Notes under the pieces: model-generated | Told to the model about the DNA's origin: nothing | Seen by the model: the letters and a program-made list of their open reading frames with translations, nothing else | The model's database searches: none | In this document: in pieces, positions 9,518-17,037 of the stretch | Layout of the letters: each line of letters starts with the position of its first letter | Numbering within the stretch: the first letter of the stretch is position 1 | Made by a program: the position numbers and the translations under genes | Assembly (NCBI RefSeq): GCF_029625315.1 | Contig: NZ_CP121110.1 | Coordinates: forward strand, 3,977,001-4,041,000 | DNA from: Flavobacterium ginsengisoli | GTDB taxonomy: Bacteria > Bacteroidota > Bacteroidia > Flavobacteriales > Flavobacteriaceae | Length of the DNA: 64,000 nt | Reading direction: 5' to 3'

Positions 9518-10693
9518 ATGAAAACTAAAATTAACCTATTTTCAATCCTCTTTTTTATCTCTCTTTTAATGGTATCCTGTGCTTCGGAGGAAAGTTTAAG
9601 TAACGAAAATACAATTCAATCTTTTACTATAACAAAAGGAAGTGTTACCAAAGAATTTTCAATTGAAGAAAACTCAATAAAAGGTATTGTAGAAAGTACA
9701 TTTGAATTAGAAGATATAAACTTAAATGTTTTGATTCCTAGAGGTGCAACAATAATCCCAGATCCAGTAACGATTAAATCTATTAATGGGCCTCTGTTTT
9801 TTGTAGTTACGGCAGAAAATGGAGAAATGAAAAATTATAATGTAGATATAAAAAGAGAACCAAGTACTGATAATTTTATTTTGGAAGTAAATGTGAAAAC
9901 TCCAAATTTGTCATTAAGTGCTGATATTGATAATGAAGAAGGACTGGTAACAAAAAGAATTCCTGAAAGTAACGACCTTAAAAATTTAAATGTCGAAATT
10001 AAATTTTCAAAATATGCCACTATAACCCCTGATCCTAAAACGATAAAAGACTATTCTGAGCCTGTAAATTTCACTGTTACATCAGAATCTGGAATAGAAA
10101 AAGTTTATCAAGTAAAATTAGAGCATATGAATAGTTACATATTTAGATCATGTTCAGAAGCAAACGCTTGGAAATGGTTTGGCGGTGACAGTAGGGTTAA
10201 CGCTCCAGATATATTAGCTTATGATAGAAATGTAGGTACAGGACAAATAGTTATAGTCGATAAAAATTTGGTTCCTTCTACTTTTAGTATACATCTTCGT
10301 GAAGGATTTACTTACTATGACGAAAAACTAAGATATGATAAACCAGTAACCCTTAAATTAATTATTAAAGATGCAAATTTTAATATTTTAGCAGTTACAA
10401 CTACTGAGGTTTCGGAATACTTTAGCGGAGGTTTTATTCCGTTTGATCTGCAAAAACTAAATCTTTATTTAGAGGCCAATAAAAAATATAGCTTTTATTG
10501 GTATCTAATTGATGGAGAAAAATTGGGTATTTATGCAGGTAGCTCAGCTAACAATAAAACTGGAGATGGATTCTGTTATAGTAGTGGTTATTCTGGAGAG
10601 TCCAGAATTAGTAAAAAAAATAGCCTCGAAGATTCAAATGTTTGGTTTGACCATGATTGGCATTTTAATATAGAATTAGAAGGAAAAGAATAA
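9518..10693 (+). CDS. Lipoprotein with two DUF5018-like Ig-type domains
   Basis: About 390 residues from ATG 9518. A lipoprotein signal peptide (LLMVSCASEE, lipidated Cys) is followed by two similar beta domains: one with IPRGATIIPDPVTIKSINGP and FFVVTAENGEMKNY, the other with ITPDPKTIKDYSEPVNFTVTSESG. These share the DPxTIKxxxxPVxFxVTxExG pattern of DUF5018 surface lipoproteins. The last 170 residues have no relative I know; they are rich in Tyr/Trp and may be a ligand-binding beta domain. Probably exposed on the outer membrane. Single gene ending at a strong terminator. Confidence 0.75.
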   Translation: MKTKINLFSILFFISLLMVSCASEESLSNENTIQSFTITKGSVTKEFSIEENSIKGIVESTFELEDINLNVLIPRGATIIPDPVTIKSINGPLFFVVTAENGEMKNYNVDIKREPSTDNFILEVNVKTPNLSLSADIDNEEGLVTKRIPESNDLKNLNVEIKFSKYATITPDPKTIKDYSEPVNFTVTSESGIEKVYQVKLEHMNSYIFRSCSEANAWKWFGGDSRVNAPDILAYDRNVGTGQIVIVDKNLVPSTFSIHLREGFTYYDEKLRYDKPVTLKLIIKDANFNILAVTTTEVSEYFSGGFIPFDLQKLNLYLEANKKYSFYWYLIDGEKLGIYAGSSANNKTGDGFCYSSGYSGESRISKKNSLEDSNVWFDHDWHFNIELEGKE

Positions 10694-10702
10694 ATCGAAT
10701 CT

Positions 10703-10741
10703 AAAAAAACCGAAGTCAATATAAGGCTTCGGTTTTTTTCT
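10703..10741 (+). terminator. Terminator of the lipoprotein gene
   Basis: AAAACCGAAG pairs with CTTCGGTTTT around about 11 bases, flanked by A and T runs. Confidence 0.85.
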
Positions 10742-10762
10742 TTTAAAAGTTAGAAATAATCA

Positions 10763-10996
10763 CAATCTTGTTATTTCGACGAAGGAGAAATCTTTGCAAG
10801 AAACACTACAAAGATTGGCGATTTTATCTCTCGCAGATTTAGCAGATTTGGCAGATTTTTTCTTTTCAAATGGCAAAGTATTTACCCAATCTTGTCATTT
10901 CGAGGAACGAGAAATCTTCGCAAGTAACTCGACAAAGATTGATGATATTCTAAGGGGAGTTTCTCACGAAGATTTCTCGTTCCTCGAAATGACAAA
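10763..10996. repeat. TTGTCATTTCG-type palindromic repeat, one half copy and one full copy
   Basis: The full copy (about 10887-10996) begins with TCATTTCGAGGAACGAGAAA and ends with its reverse complement, TTTCTCGTTCCTCGAAATGA, with a central AACTCGACAAAGATTG block. A diverged half copy lies at 10763-10822. An apparent 78-residue ORF here is only repeat sequence. The rest of the 375-base gap between genes holds two terminators. Confidence 0.85.
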
Positions 10997-11006
10997 CTTT
11001 GATTAT

Positions 11007-11045
11007 AAAAAAAACCGAAGCTTGAATTGAGCTTCGGTTTTTTCT
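11007..11045. terminator. Bidirectional terminator before the XRE gene's end
   Basis: AACCGAAGCT pairs with AGCTTCGGTT around a short loop, with A and T runs; it serves the minus-strand XRE gene. Confidence 0.8.
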
Positions 11046-11067
11046 CTAAATATATCTTTCTTAGAAT

Positions 11068-11472
11068 TTATTTCTTATCAAGCAACTTTTCCAAAAGAGC
11101 CACTTTCTCTTTTTCAGCTTGAATTAACTGCTGGTAAAGTTTTTTATTCTCTTCAAAAGTTTCAAGAAGTTTGTCCAACGGATTAAAAGTACATCCGAAA
11201 CTAACAACTGAAGAACTATTTTCTGCGGTGTTTCCGATAATATTAAAAACAGCTTCTTCGGAGAAATTCTTAATTACTTCGGCTGGTACTCCCAAAGCTT
11301 CTGCAATTCTGTTTAATTTTTCATCATCAACGTTTTCACTTCCTTCAAGATTAGAAATAGATTGCTGACTAACACCAAGTGCAATAGCAAGCGCTTCCTG
11401 CTTCATATCTCTCAGTTCTCTAATTCGGCTAATGTTTCTGCCGATATGTTTTGGTTTTATTGCTGTGCTCAT
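11068..11472 (-). CDS. XRE-family helix-turn-helix regulator
   Basis: One hundred and thirty-four residues. The HTH occupies residues 10-65: ISRIRELRDMKQEALAIALG then VSQQSISNLEGSENVDDEKL. The C-terminal third (LLETFEENKKLYQQL and EKEKVALLEKLLDKK) is a coiled coil likely to dimerise. No partner toxin is adjacent, so it is probably a single-component regulator. A decayed fragment of a similar C-terminal tail is present at 49267-49330. Confidence 0.85.
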   Translation of the reverse strand: MSTAIKPKHIGRNISRIRELRDMKQEALAIALGVSQQSISNLEGSENVDDEKLNRIAEALGVPAEVIKNFSEEAVFNIIGNTAENSSSVVSFGCTFNPLDKLLETFEENKKLYQQLIQAEKEKVALLEKLLDKK

Positions 11473-11649
11473 GATTCAAAGATATTTAAAATTCTTTTAC
11501 CTTTTTTGGTTTATGCAGAAAACAAGTTTGCAGTTACAGGTTCTTTTTTGTGAAGTAAAAATACAATTTTTCTGACTATTGTTTGATTTTGAATTTAGAA
11601 TTATGTAATCTTGGTGCTCAAAAAATCAACTTCGATTAATATCAATAAA

Positions 11650-12996
11650 ATGCAGAATTCTAATTTTAAATTAACAACAATAGCCGAAATCAAAACCAAA
11701 TATCCTTTTTTAATTGAAGATCAAAACTTCGATTTATATGAGGACTGGAGCGATGAAGATTTTTTTCTGGTTTCAGAAGAAGATGTCGATTTTGAAGGAA
11801 ATTTTTATTTAGATCTTTATGAAGATAAAGAGAAAAAATGGCTAGCCAATTTATTAAATCTTCCAACTAAAGAAATGGAAGAAATAAGAATTGACGGTAT
11901 TTTTATAAATGGAAATTTATCTGTTAGCGGTTCAATTATCAATTCCGAAGGCGATTATGGCCCGTATATTTTCATTAGCGGAAGCGTAAATTGTCAAAGT
12001 CTTTTGCTTGGCGGTGCTAATGTTGAAATAAACGGAAATGTTACAGCAAAAGAAGTGGTGATGACATATTATAATCACGGAAATTTTAATTGTTCGGGTT
12101 TAATCGATTCTCCTGTTTTTATCGTTACAGATCATAATACAGGATTTGCTGATAGAAAAAATAGTTTGTTCTATTATAATGATAGAGCCAATGATATTGA
12201 TTTAAAAAATGAACGAGAATATGACGAAGAAACGGGCGATGAAATTATCTCAAATAAACTTCGAAAATTACTAGATAATCCGTTAATTGAAACTTTTGAA
12301 GAACTTGAAGAGTTTTTAAAACGTGGAGAATTGGTTTTAAAACAAAATAATCCTCCTGTTAAGACTTATGATTATTGGAAACAATTTGCAATATCAAATT
12401 ACAGAGGCTTAAAATTGGTTCCACTTCAATATAGAACCAAAGAATTATGTGATGAAGCAGTAAATGCATCTCATTATGCAATTCAGTTTGTGCCTTTGGA
12501 GTTTATTACGGTAGAATTGTGTGAAAAGCTAGTCATAAAAAACGGTTTTGCGATAAATCAAATTCCGGATGAGTTTAGTACAAAAGAATTATGCTTTTTA
12601 GCGACTAAAAGCGGAACAGTAATAACATTAATTCCAGAAGAATATTATTCGGAAGAATTAATACTAATGGTTTTTAAAAACGGTAGAAATGAACCAGATA
12701 TTAACGATGTTCCTCCTCAATTTATAACACAAAATTTTCTTGTAGAATATGTAAAAATTGGAAAAGGACTTTGGCTGGATAAAGCTTGCAAACAAAATGG
12801 AATTGATAAATTGCAGGTTTTAAAACAAGTAATCGATTCGGGAATTGAATATTTGGACAATATTTTTGCAAATCATTTCAGTAAAGAAACCGTTGAATAT
12901 GCTTTTTCTGTTTATAAAAATCAAGAAGAGTGGAGTCAATATATTCAAAAATACAAACAGAAATTTGAACGACTTGGGTTGAATGAATATTTATAA
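11650..12996 (+). CDS. Bactofilin-like plus DUF4116-like repeat protein
   Basis: About 448 residues from ATG 11650. Residues 90-180 (IFINGNLSVSGSII, IFISGSVNCQSLLLGGANVE, INGNVTAKEVVMTYYNHG) form the short-period beta pattern of polymer-forming bactofilin-like helices. The C-terminal half has repeats of about 24 residues with the recurring pattern RTKELCDEAV, ITVELCEKLV, STKELCFLAT, YSEELILMVF, the DUF4116-type. No signal peptide. It starts a possible operon with the SnoaL and GNAT genes (gaps of 12 and 4 bases). Function unknown; the combination of parts is unusual. Confidence 0.6.
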   Translation: MQNSNFKLTTIAEIKTKYPFLIEDQNFDLYEDWSDEDFFLVSEEDVDFEGNFYLDLYEDKEKKWLANLLNLPTKEMEEIRIDGIFINGNLSVSGSIINSEGDYGPYIFISGSVNCQSLLLGGANVEINGNVTAKEVVMTYYNHGNFNCSGLIDSPVFIVTDHNTGFADRKNSLFYYNDRANDIDLKNEREYDEETGDEIISNKLRKLLDNPLIETFEELEEFLKRGELVLKQNNPPVKTYDYWKQFAISNYRGLKLVPLQYRTKELCDEAVNASHYAIQFVPLEFITVELCEKLVIKNGFAINQIPDEFSTKELCFLATKSGTVITLIPEEYYSEELILMVFKNGRNEPDINDVPPQFITQNFLVEYVKIGKGLWLDKACKQNGIDKLQVLKQVIDSGIEYLDNIFANHFSKETVEYAFSVYKNQEEWSQYIQKYKQKFERLGLNEYL

Positions 12997-13008
12997 AAAA
13001 TTTAGACT

Positions 13009-13386
13009 ATGACCAACAAAGAACAAATAATCCAAAATTATATCGAAGGATATAATCAATTTGATATTGATAAAATGATTGCCGATTTTGACGAATCGAT
13101 TGTTTTTGAAAACATTCAGAATGGAGAAATCAACATGACTTTGAACGGAATAAAAGAATTTACTGCTCAAGCCGAAAACGCCAAAGAATATTTCTCAGCG
13201 AGAAAACAAACTATTACTTCACTCATACAAGATGAAATTACAGCAATTGTCGATATCGATTATCATGCAGTTCTAGCAATAGATTTTCCAAATGGGTTAA
13301 AAGCAGGGCAGGAATTGAATATGAAAGGAAGGTCAGTTTTTCAGTTTTCTGATGATAAGATTGTCAAATTGACCGATATGAGTTAA
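13009..13386 (+). CDS. SnoaL-like / NTF2-fold protein
   Basis: One hundred and twenty-five residues with the NTF2/SnoaL layout: first helix EQIIQNYIEGYNQFDIDKMI, then IADFDESIVFENI, and last strands LNMKGRSVFQFSDDKIVKLTD. Such proteins bind small hydrophobic ligands or act as isomerase/hydrolase; the ligand cannot be inferred. Four bases before the GNAT start, so probably co-transcribed. Confidence 0.75.
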   Translation: MTNKEQIIQNYIEGYNQFDIDKMIADFDESIVFENIQNGEINMTLNGIKEFTAQAENAKEYFSARKQTITSLIQDEITAIVDIDYHAVLAIDFPNGLKAGQELNMKGRSVFQFSDDKIVKLTDMS

Positions 13387-13390
13387 AGTT

Positions 13391-13828
13391 ATGAGTCTAA
13401 AAATAAACATCAGAAAAGTAGAAAAACAAGACTTGGATTTTATCTACAAAGCAATCTGCGAACTCGAAAATGAAATTTTAGATTTTGAAGTTTTCGAAAG
13501 AATATTCGATGAAAACATTTCAAATCCTAGAAATGTCTATCTGATTGCCGAAAACGAAAATGAAGGTGTCGGATTTATTAGTTTTCACACGCAAAACCTT
13601 TTGCATCATTGTGGTTTAGTTGGTGAAATTCAGGAGTTTTTCATTCATCAAAAATATCGTAGTCAAGGCGTTGGAAGATTATTAATAAATGAGATTTTAG
13701 ATTTTGCTGAGAAAAATAATTTGAAAAGTATTGAAGTGACGACAAATAAAAAGCGAGTAGAAAATGTCGTAATTTATGAGAATCTTGGTTTTACTTTGAG
13801 TCATAATAAGTTTACGATTTATAAATAG
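13391..13828 (+). CDS. GNAT family N-acetyltransferase
   Basis: One hundred and forty-five residues. The acetyl-CoA binding motif A is clear (FFIHQKYRSQGVGRLLINEI, with the Q/R-x-x-G-x-G/A loop), followed by motif B (VTTNKKRVENVVIYENLGF). Substrate unknown. Tightly linked to the preceding SnoaL gene; a palindromic repeat follows. Confidence 0.88.
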   Translation: MSLKINIRKVEKQDLDFIYKAICELENEILDFEVFERIFDENISNPRNVYLIAENENEGVGFISFHTQNLLHHCGLVGEIQEFFIHQKYRSQGVGRLLINEILDFAEKNNLKSIEVTTNKKRVENVVIYENLGFTLSHNKFTIYK

Positions 13829-13847
13829 GTACAAAATTATCAGTCTA

Positions 13848-13960
13848 GTTTGTCATTTCGACCGAAGAGAGAAATCTTCGCGAGGAGCTTGACAAAGATT
13901 GGCTTGTTGGAACGGAGTTACTTTCGAAGATTTCTCTCTTCGGTCGAAATGACAAGATTG
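13848..13960. repeat. TTGTCATTTCG-type palindromic repeat
   Basis: Left arm TCATTTCGACCGAAGAGAGA and right arm TCTCTCTTCGGTCGAAATGA are exact complements; the centre holds GAGCTTGACAAAGATTGG as in the other copies. The arms differ from copies at 10.9, 15.9 and 16.9 kb but remain self-complementary, which argues for selection on structure. Confidence 0.85.
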
Positions 13961-14019
13961 TGTTTAGGCAAGTTTTGTAAAGGTTTTAATTGATTTTAAT
14001 TTCACATATTTTCAAATCC

Positions 14020-14469
14020 ATGATAATTCAAAAAGCCAACATAACCGACAACGAAATTCTAACTTCAATAACCAAAAAGTCAAAAGCTTATTGGGGATAT
14101 TCTGTGGAACAAATTCAGAAATGGGATAAAAATTTGACTATTTCTCAAGATTATATTAGAGAAAATAACGTTTTCAAATTGATAGATAAAGGTTTTGTTA
14201 TAGGATATTATTCTTATGTTTTCAAAGATGAAAAAGTAATCGAACTTGATAATTTATTTATCTTACCGGAACATATTGGCAGAGGATTTGGAAAATATTT
14301 GCTTCTTGATTTCTTAAACCGAATTAAAGAAACTGGAATAGAAAAAATAAAGCTGGATTCAGAACCAAATGCAGAGGATTTTTATGCCAAAATGGGATTT
14401 GTAAAAATTGGAGAATTTGAAACGTCTATAAAAAACCGCTTCATGCCTATTATGGAGATGAAACTTTAA
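14020..14469 (+). CDS. GNAT family N-acetyltransferase
   Basis: One hundred and forty-nine residues from ATG 14020. Motif A is visible as FILPEHIGRGFGKYLLLDFL and motif B as LDSEPNAEDFYAKMGFVKIG. Not closely similar to the GNAT at 13391. It is 15 bases upstream of the LytTR regulator gene and probably shares its transcript. Substrate unknown. Confidence 0.85.
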   Translation: MIIQKANITDNEILTSITKKSKAYWGYSVEQIQKWDKNLTISQDYIRENNVFKLIDKGFVIGYYSYVFKDEKVIELDNLFILPEHIGRGFGKYLLLDFLNRIKETGIEKIKLDSEPNAEDFYAKMGFVKIGEFETSIKNRFMPIMEMKL

Positions 14470-14484
14470 AAACTAAATCGAAAA

Positions 14485-15225
14485 GTGAAACAGCTAAACA
14501 TTTCTATAAAACATAATCTAATTGTCGGTTTACTGATTGGGTTATGGCTTTTTGTTTTTGCTTTCATTATAAAACCTTTTGACGATGGAACCATAAATTT
14601 TAGAGCTTGGTTTTTAATCAGTTTTGGTTTTAGTGTAATGGCATTTTTGTGTTATGGTCTCTTAGCATTTATTCAAAAAAGTTTTTACGAAAGAATAGGG
14701 AAGTGGAATGTGGGTTTAGAAATAACAGCCATTTTTCTTTTTCATTTACTCTACTTAATTGGTGTTTTTACTTTTTATAAAAGTCCAATTTTAAATGGCG
14801 GATATGATTTCTTAGAATTCTTTTCGATAATATTTATAAAAGTCGTTCTAATTTTAACTCCAGTAATTATTCTCGCAAGAAGATATTTAATTAAACTAAT
14901 TCCCATAACGGATGATGTTTTGCTATTTAAAGGAGAAAACAGATTAGACATTCTAAAAATCAACAAAGCCGATTTGGTCTGTATTTCGAATGCTCAAAAT
15001 TATGTTGAGATTTTTTATCTCGAAAACGGAAAACTCCATTCTAAATTAATTCGTTCCTCGCTCAAAAAAATTCAGGACGATTTCGATTTTTTAGTGCAAA
15101 TTCATCGTTCGCATTTAATAAATCCGTCGCATTTTAAATCTTGGAGAAATGCAAATACAATTATTTTGACTCAAATAGAACTTCCGGTTTCGAGAAATTA
15201 TAAAGATGTTTTAATGGCATTGTAA
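14485..15225 (+). CDS. Membrane-anchored LytTR transcriptional regulator
   Basis: Two hundred and forty-six residues, GTG start. Four predicted membrane helices in the first 140 residues (HNLIVGLLIGLWLFVFAFII, FLISFGFSVMAFLCYGLLAF, ITAIFLFHLLYLIGVFTFY, IFIKVVLILTPVIILA), then a LytTR DNA-binding domain: LVCISNAQNYVEIFYLENGK, RSSLKKIQ and the conserved QIHRSHLINPSHF. There is no receiver domain, so activity must be sensed through the membrane part or a partner. The next gene encodes a membrane protein that could be that partner or its target. Confidence 0.88.
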   Translation: MKQLNISIKHNLIVGLLIGLWLFVFAFIIKPFDDGTINFRAWFLISFGFSVMAFLCYGLLAFIQKSFYERIGKWNVGLEITAIFLFHLLYLIGVFTFYKSPILNGGYDFLEFFSIIFIKVVLILTPVIILARRYLIKLIPITDDVLLFKGENRLDILKINKADLVCISNAQNYVEIFYLENGKLHSKLIRSSLKKIQDDFDFLVQIHRSHLINPSHFKSWRNANTIILTQIELPVSRNYKDVLMAL

Positions 15226-15295
15226 ATTTCGTACCTAAAACAATACATTTTATACCTAAGTTAATAAAATTAGGGTTTTAGAAAAGGTTTCATTT

Positions 15296-15303
15296 TAGTT
15301 TTG
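15296..15303 (+). promoter_or_regulatory. -7 promoter element
   Basis: TAGTTTTG matches TAnnTTTG, 24 bases before the ATG at 15328. It indicates the membrane protein gene has its own promoter separate from the LytTR gene. Confidence 0.5.
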
Positions 15304-15327
15304 CTTCTTCAATTTTTAAAATAAATT

Positions 15328-15879
15328 ATGAAAACAAAACATTTTTGCATGATCGGAGCAATACTTTTTTTAGTTAGTTATTTATTTTTTTCAGGCCTTT
15401 TACCAAGTTTAAGCCAATCTGTAGATTTTGCGCATTGGTTCAATTTAATTGGAGCTTGTTTTTTATTATCATTTAATGACGCGTTTCCAAAAACGAAAAT
15501 TAATAAAGTTGCTTCTGCGTTGACAACTTTTGGTGTTATTGCCCATATCGGACTTTGTACAATCGATTTTATCATGTCGAGTTACGGAAATAACGAAATT
15601 GCAAAAGAGGCATTAAGTCAACATATCAGTAATTCTCCATTGATTTTTTATCCATTCGTGGCTGTTGGTCCTTCTTTGCTTTTTCTTGGTTTGGCTTTGC
15701 ATGCATTTACTTTTATAAAAACAGAAACCGTAAAATCTTTAATGGTAATTGTGGGTTCGGTTGCTGTTGGATTTTCATTTTTTGTTTTGAAAAATGGCGT
15801 TTGGATGTTTTTAAGCTGTATCGTTTTTGTTTTTGGATTGGGGTTGTTGCTCTATAAAAAAGGAATTGAAAAGTCATAG
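15328..15879 (+). CDS. Six-helix integral membrane protein
   Basis: One hundred and eighty-three residues with about six hydrophobic helices (for example MIGAILFLVSYLFFSGLLP, NLIGACFLLSFND, LLFLGLALHAFTFI, MVIVGSVAVGFSFFVL, FLSCIVFVFGLGLLLY). No catalytic motif is recognised. It follows the membrane-anchored LytTR gene with a 100-base gap and its own promoter element; control by that regulator is an inference from position. Confidence 0.7.
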   Translation: MKTKHFCMIGAILFLVSYLFFSGLLPSLSQSVDFAHWFNLIGACFLLSFNDAFPKTKINKVASALTTFGVIAHIGLCTIDFIMSSYGNNEIAKEALSQHISNSPLIFYPFVAVGPSLLFLGLALHAFTFIKTETVKSLMVIVGSVAVGFSFFVLKNGVWMFLSCIVFVFGLGLLLYKKGIEKS

Positions 15880-15910
15880 GATTAGTAATAGCTATGTTTT
15901 GAACTGAATT

Positions 15911-16041
15911 TTGACAAAGGTTTTTGCACACAATCTTGTCATTTCGAGGAACGAGAAATCTCCACTAGTGACTCTACAAAGATTGGAGACATTCTGTACG
16001 GAGCTTCTTGCGGAGATTTCTCGTTCCTCGAAATGACAACT
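15911..16041. repeat. TTGTCATTTCG-type palindromic repeat
   Basis: Arms TCATTTCGAGGAACGAGAAA and its exact complement enclose an ACAAAGATTGGAGACATTCT centre. The upstream flank (TTGACAAAGGTTTTTGCACA) is also shared with the copy at 16.85 kb, so these two are recent duplicates. Confidence 0.85.
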
Positions 16042-16138
16042 GAGTGGAAAATTAAAAAAGTTGAAATATTTACTTCGGTTTCTTTATTTGAAATGTGTAT
16101 TTTCGTTTAAAGAATCCGCCATTCAAAAATAAAACTAA

Positions 16139-16510
16139 TTGAAAAAACATATAAAATACTTAATTGCACTCTTTCTGACTTTTGTCGTGATTGCGGGTGA
16201 TGGTGCTTTATATTCTCAATCTAAATCGGCAGAATATTATCAGTCTTCGTTTGTAGTTTTAAGAAAAAAAATAGAGCTTAAAAGTTCTCGTTTATATAAA
16301 TTCGGGCAAGTTGTTTCCTGGAATGAAATAAGATTTTCAGTTGTTTTGAATTTTCTTAAAACGGAAACTATTTTTACTTTTCAAATTAAGAAACTACTGA
16401 GACTTCAAAATATAATTCATCAAAAATTAACTTCATTTATAAATCAGTCGATTTTTATAAATGAAATAATCACTTCAAAACACTTCGATAAAAGTTTATA
16501 CAGCGCTTAA
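16139..16510 (+). CDS. Hypothetical exported protein
   Basis: One hundred and twenty-three residues from a TTG start. Residues 1-26 (KHIKYLIALFLTFVVIAG) look like a signal peptide or membrane anchor; the rest is basic and Ile/Phe/Ser-rich without a known motif. Whether this is a real gene or leader sequence is uncertain. Confidence 0.4.
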   Translation: MKKHIKYLIALFLTFVVIAGDGALYSQSKSAEYYQSSFVVLRKKIELKSSRLYKFGQVVSWNEIRFSVVLNFLKTETIFTFQIKKLLRLQNIIHQKLTSFINQSIFINEIITSKHFDKSLYSA

Positions 16511-16568
16511 GAAAATCTATTTCTGAGCATAGATGATCAATAATGTCTAATCATTTATCATTTTCAAA

Positions 16569-16751
16569 ATGTATAAACAAAATAAAAACTCTCGTTTGGA
16601 GCAATCTAAACGACCGCTTCTTCATTGGATAAAAAGAAAATTTATAATTGTAATAACAGCCTTTATGCTAGGAATGGCAAACGGAATGCATACAGAAGAT
16701 ACTCGAATCAAGGGAAATCAAAATTATACTGAACAGCATAAAAAGGATTGA
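16569..16751 (+). CDS. Small hypothetical membrane protein
   Basis: Sixty residues: basic N terminus, one hydrophobic helix (FIIVITAFMLGMANGM) and a polar tail (NQNYTEQHKKD). No family recognised. Lies 59 bases behind the preceding exported protein gene. Confidence 0.45.
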   Translation: MYKQNKNSRLEQSKRPLLHWIKRKFIIVITAFMLGMANGMHTEDTRIKGNQNYTEQHKKD

Positions 16752-16830
16752 TTATTTAATTAGAGAATATGTCAATGTGATAATTGGAGAATGCTTTCTA
16801 TTTGTCGTGACCTTTGTCAAAGTTTTAAAC

Positions 16831-16962
16831 TTTGACAAAGGTTTTTGCACACAATCTTGTCATTTCGAGGAACGAGAAATCTCCACAAGTAACTCTACAA
16901 AGATTGGCGACATTCTGTACGGAGCTTCTCGCGAAGATTTCTCCTTCGTCGAAATGACAAAC
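16831..16962. repeat. TTGTCATTTCG-type palindromic repeat
   Basis: Nearly identical to the copy at 15.9 kb including its left flank. The right arm has one changed segment (CTCCTTCGTCG instead of CTCGTTCCTCG), so the palindrome is no longer perfect. An apparent 98-residue ORF across it is repeat-derived. Confidence 0.85.
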
Positions 16963-16973
16963 TGGAGGTATAA

Positions 16974-17010
16974 AAACAAAAAACCGAAGCATTTGCTTCG
17001 GTTTTTATTT
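16974..17010. terminator. Terminator hairpin
   Basis: AAACCGAAGC pairs with GCTTCGGTTT around a five-base loop with flanking A and T runs, 28 bases beyond the end of the minus-strand HMG-CoA synthase gene. Confidence 0.8.
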
Positions 17011-17037
17011 GGAATTTGGGATTTCAAATATTGGAAT

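Noticed and set aside
10794..11030. Seventy-eight-residue plus-strand ORF
   Set aside because: It is translation of the palindromic repeat and terminator, not a gene.
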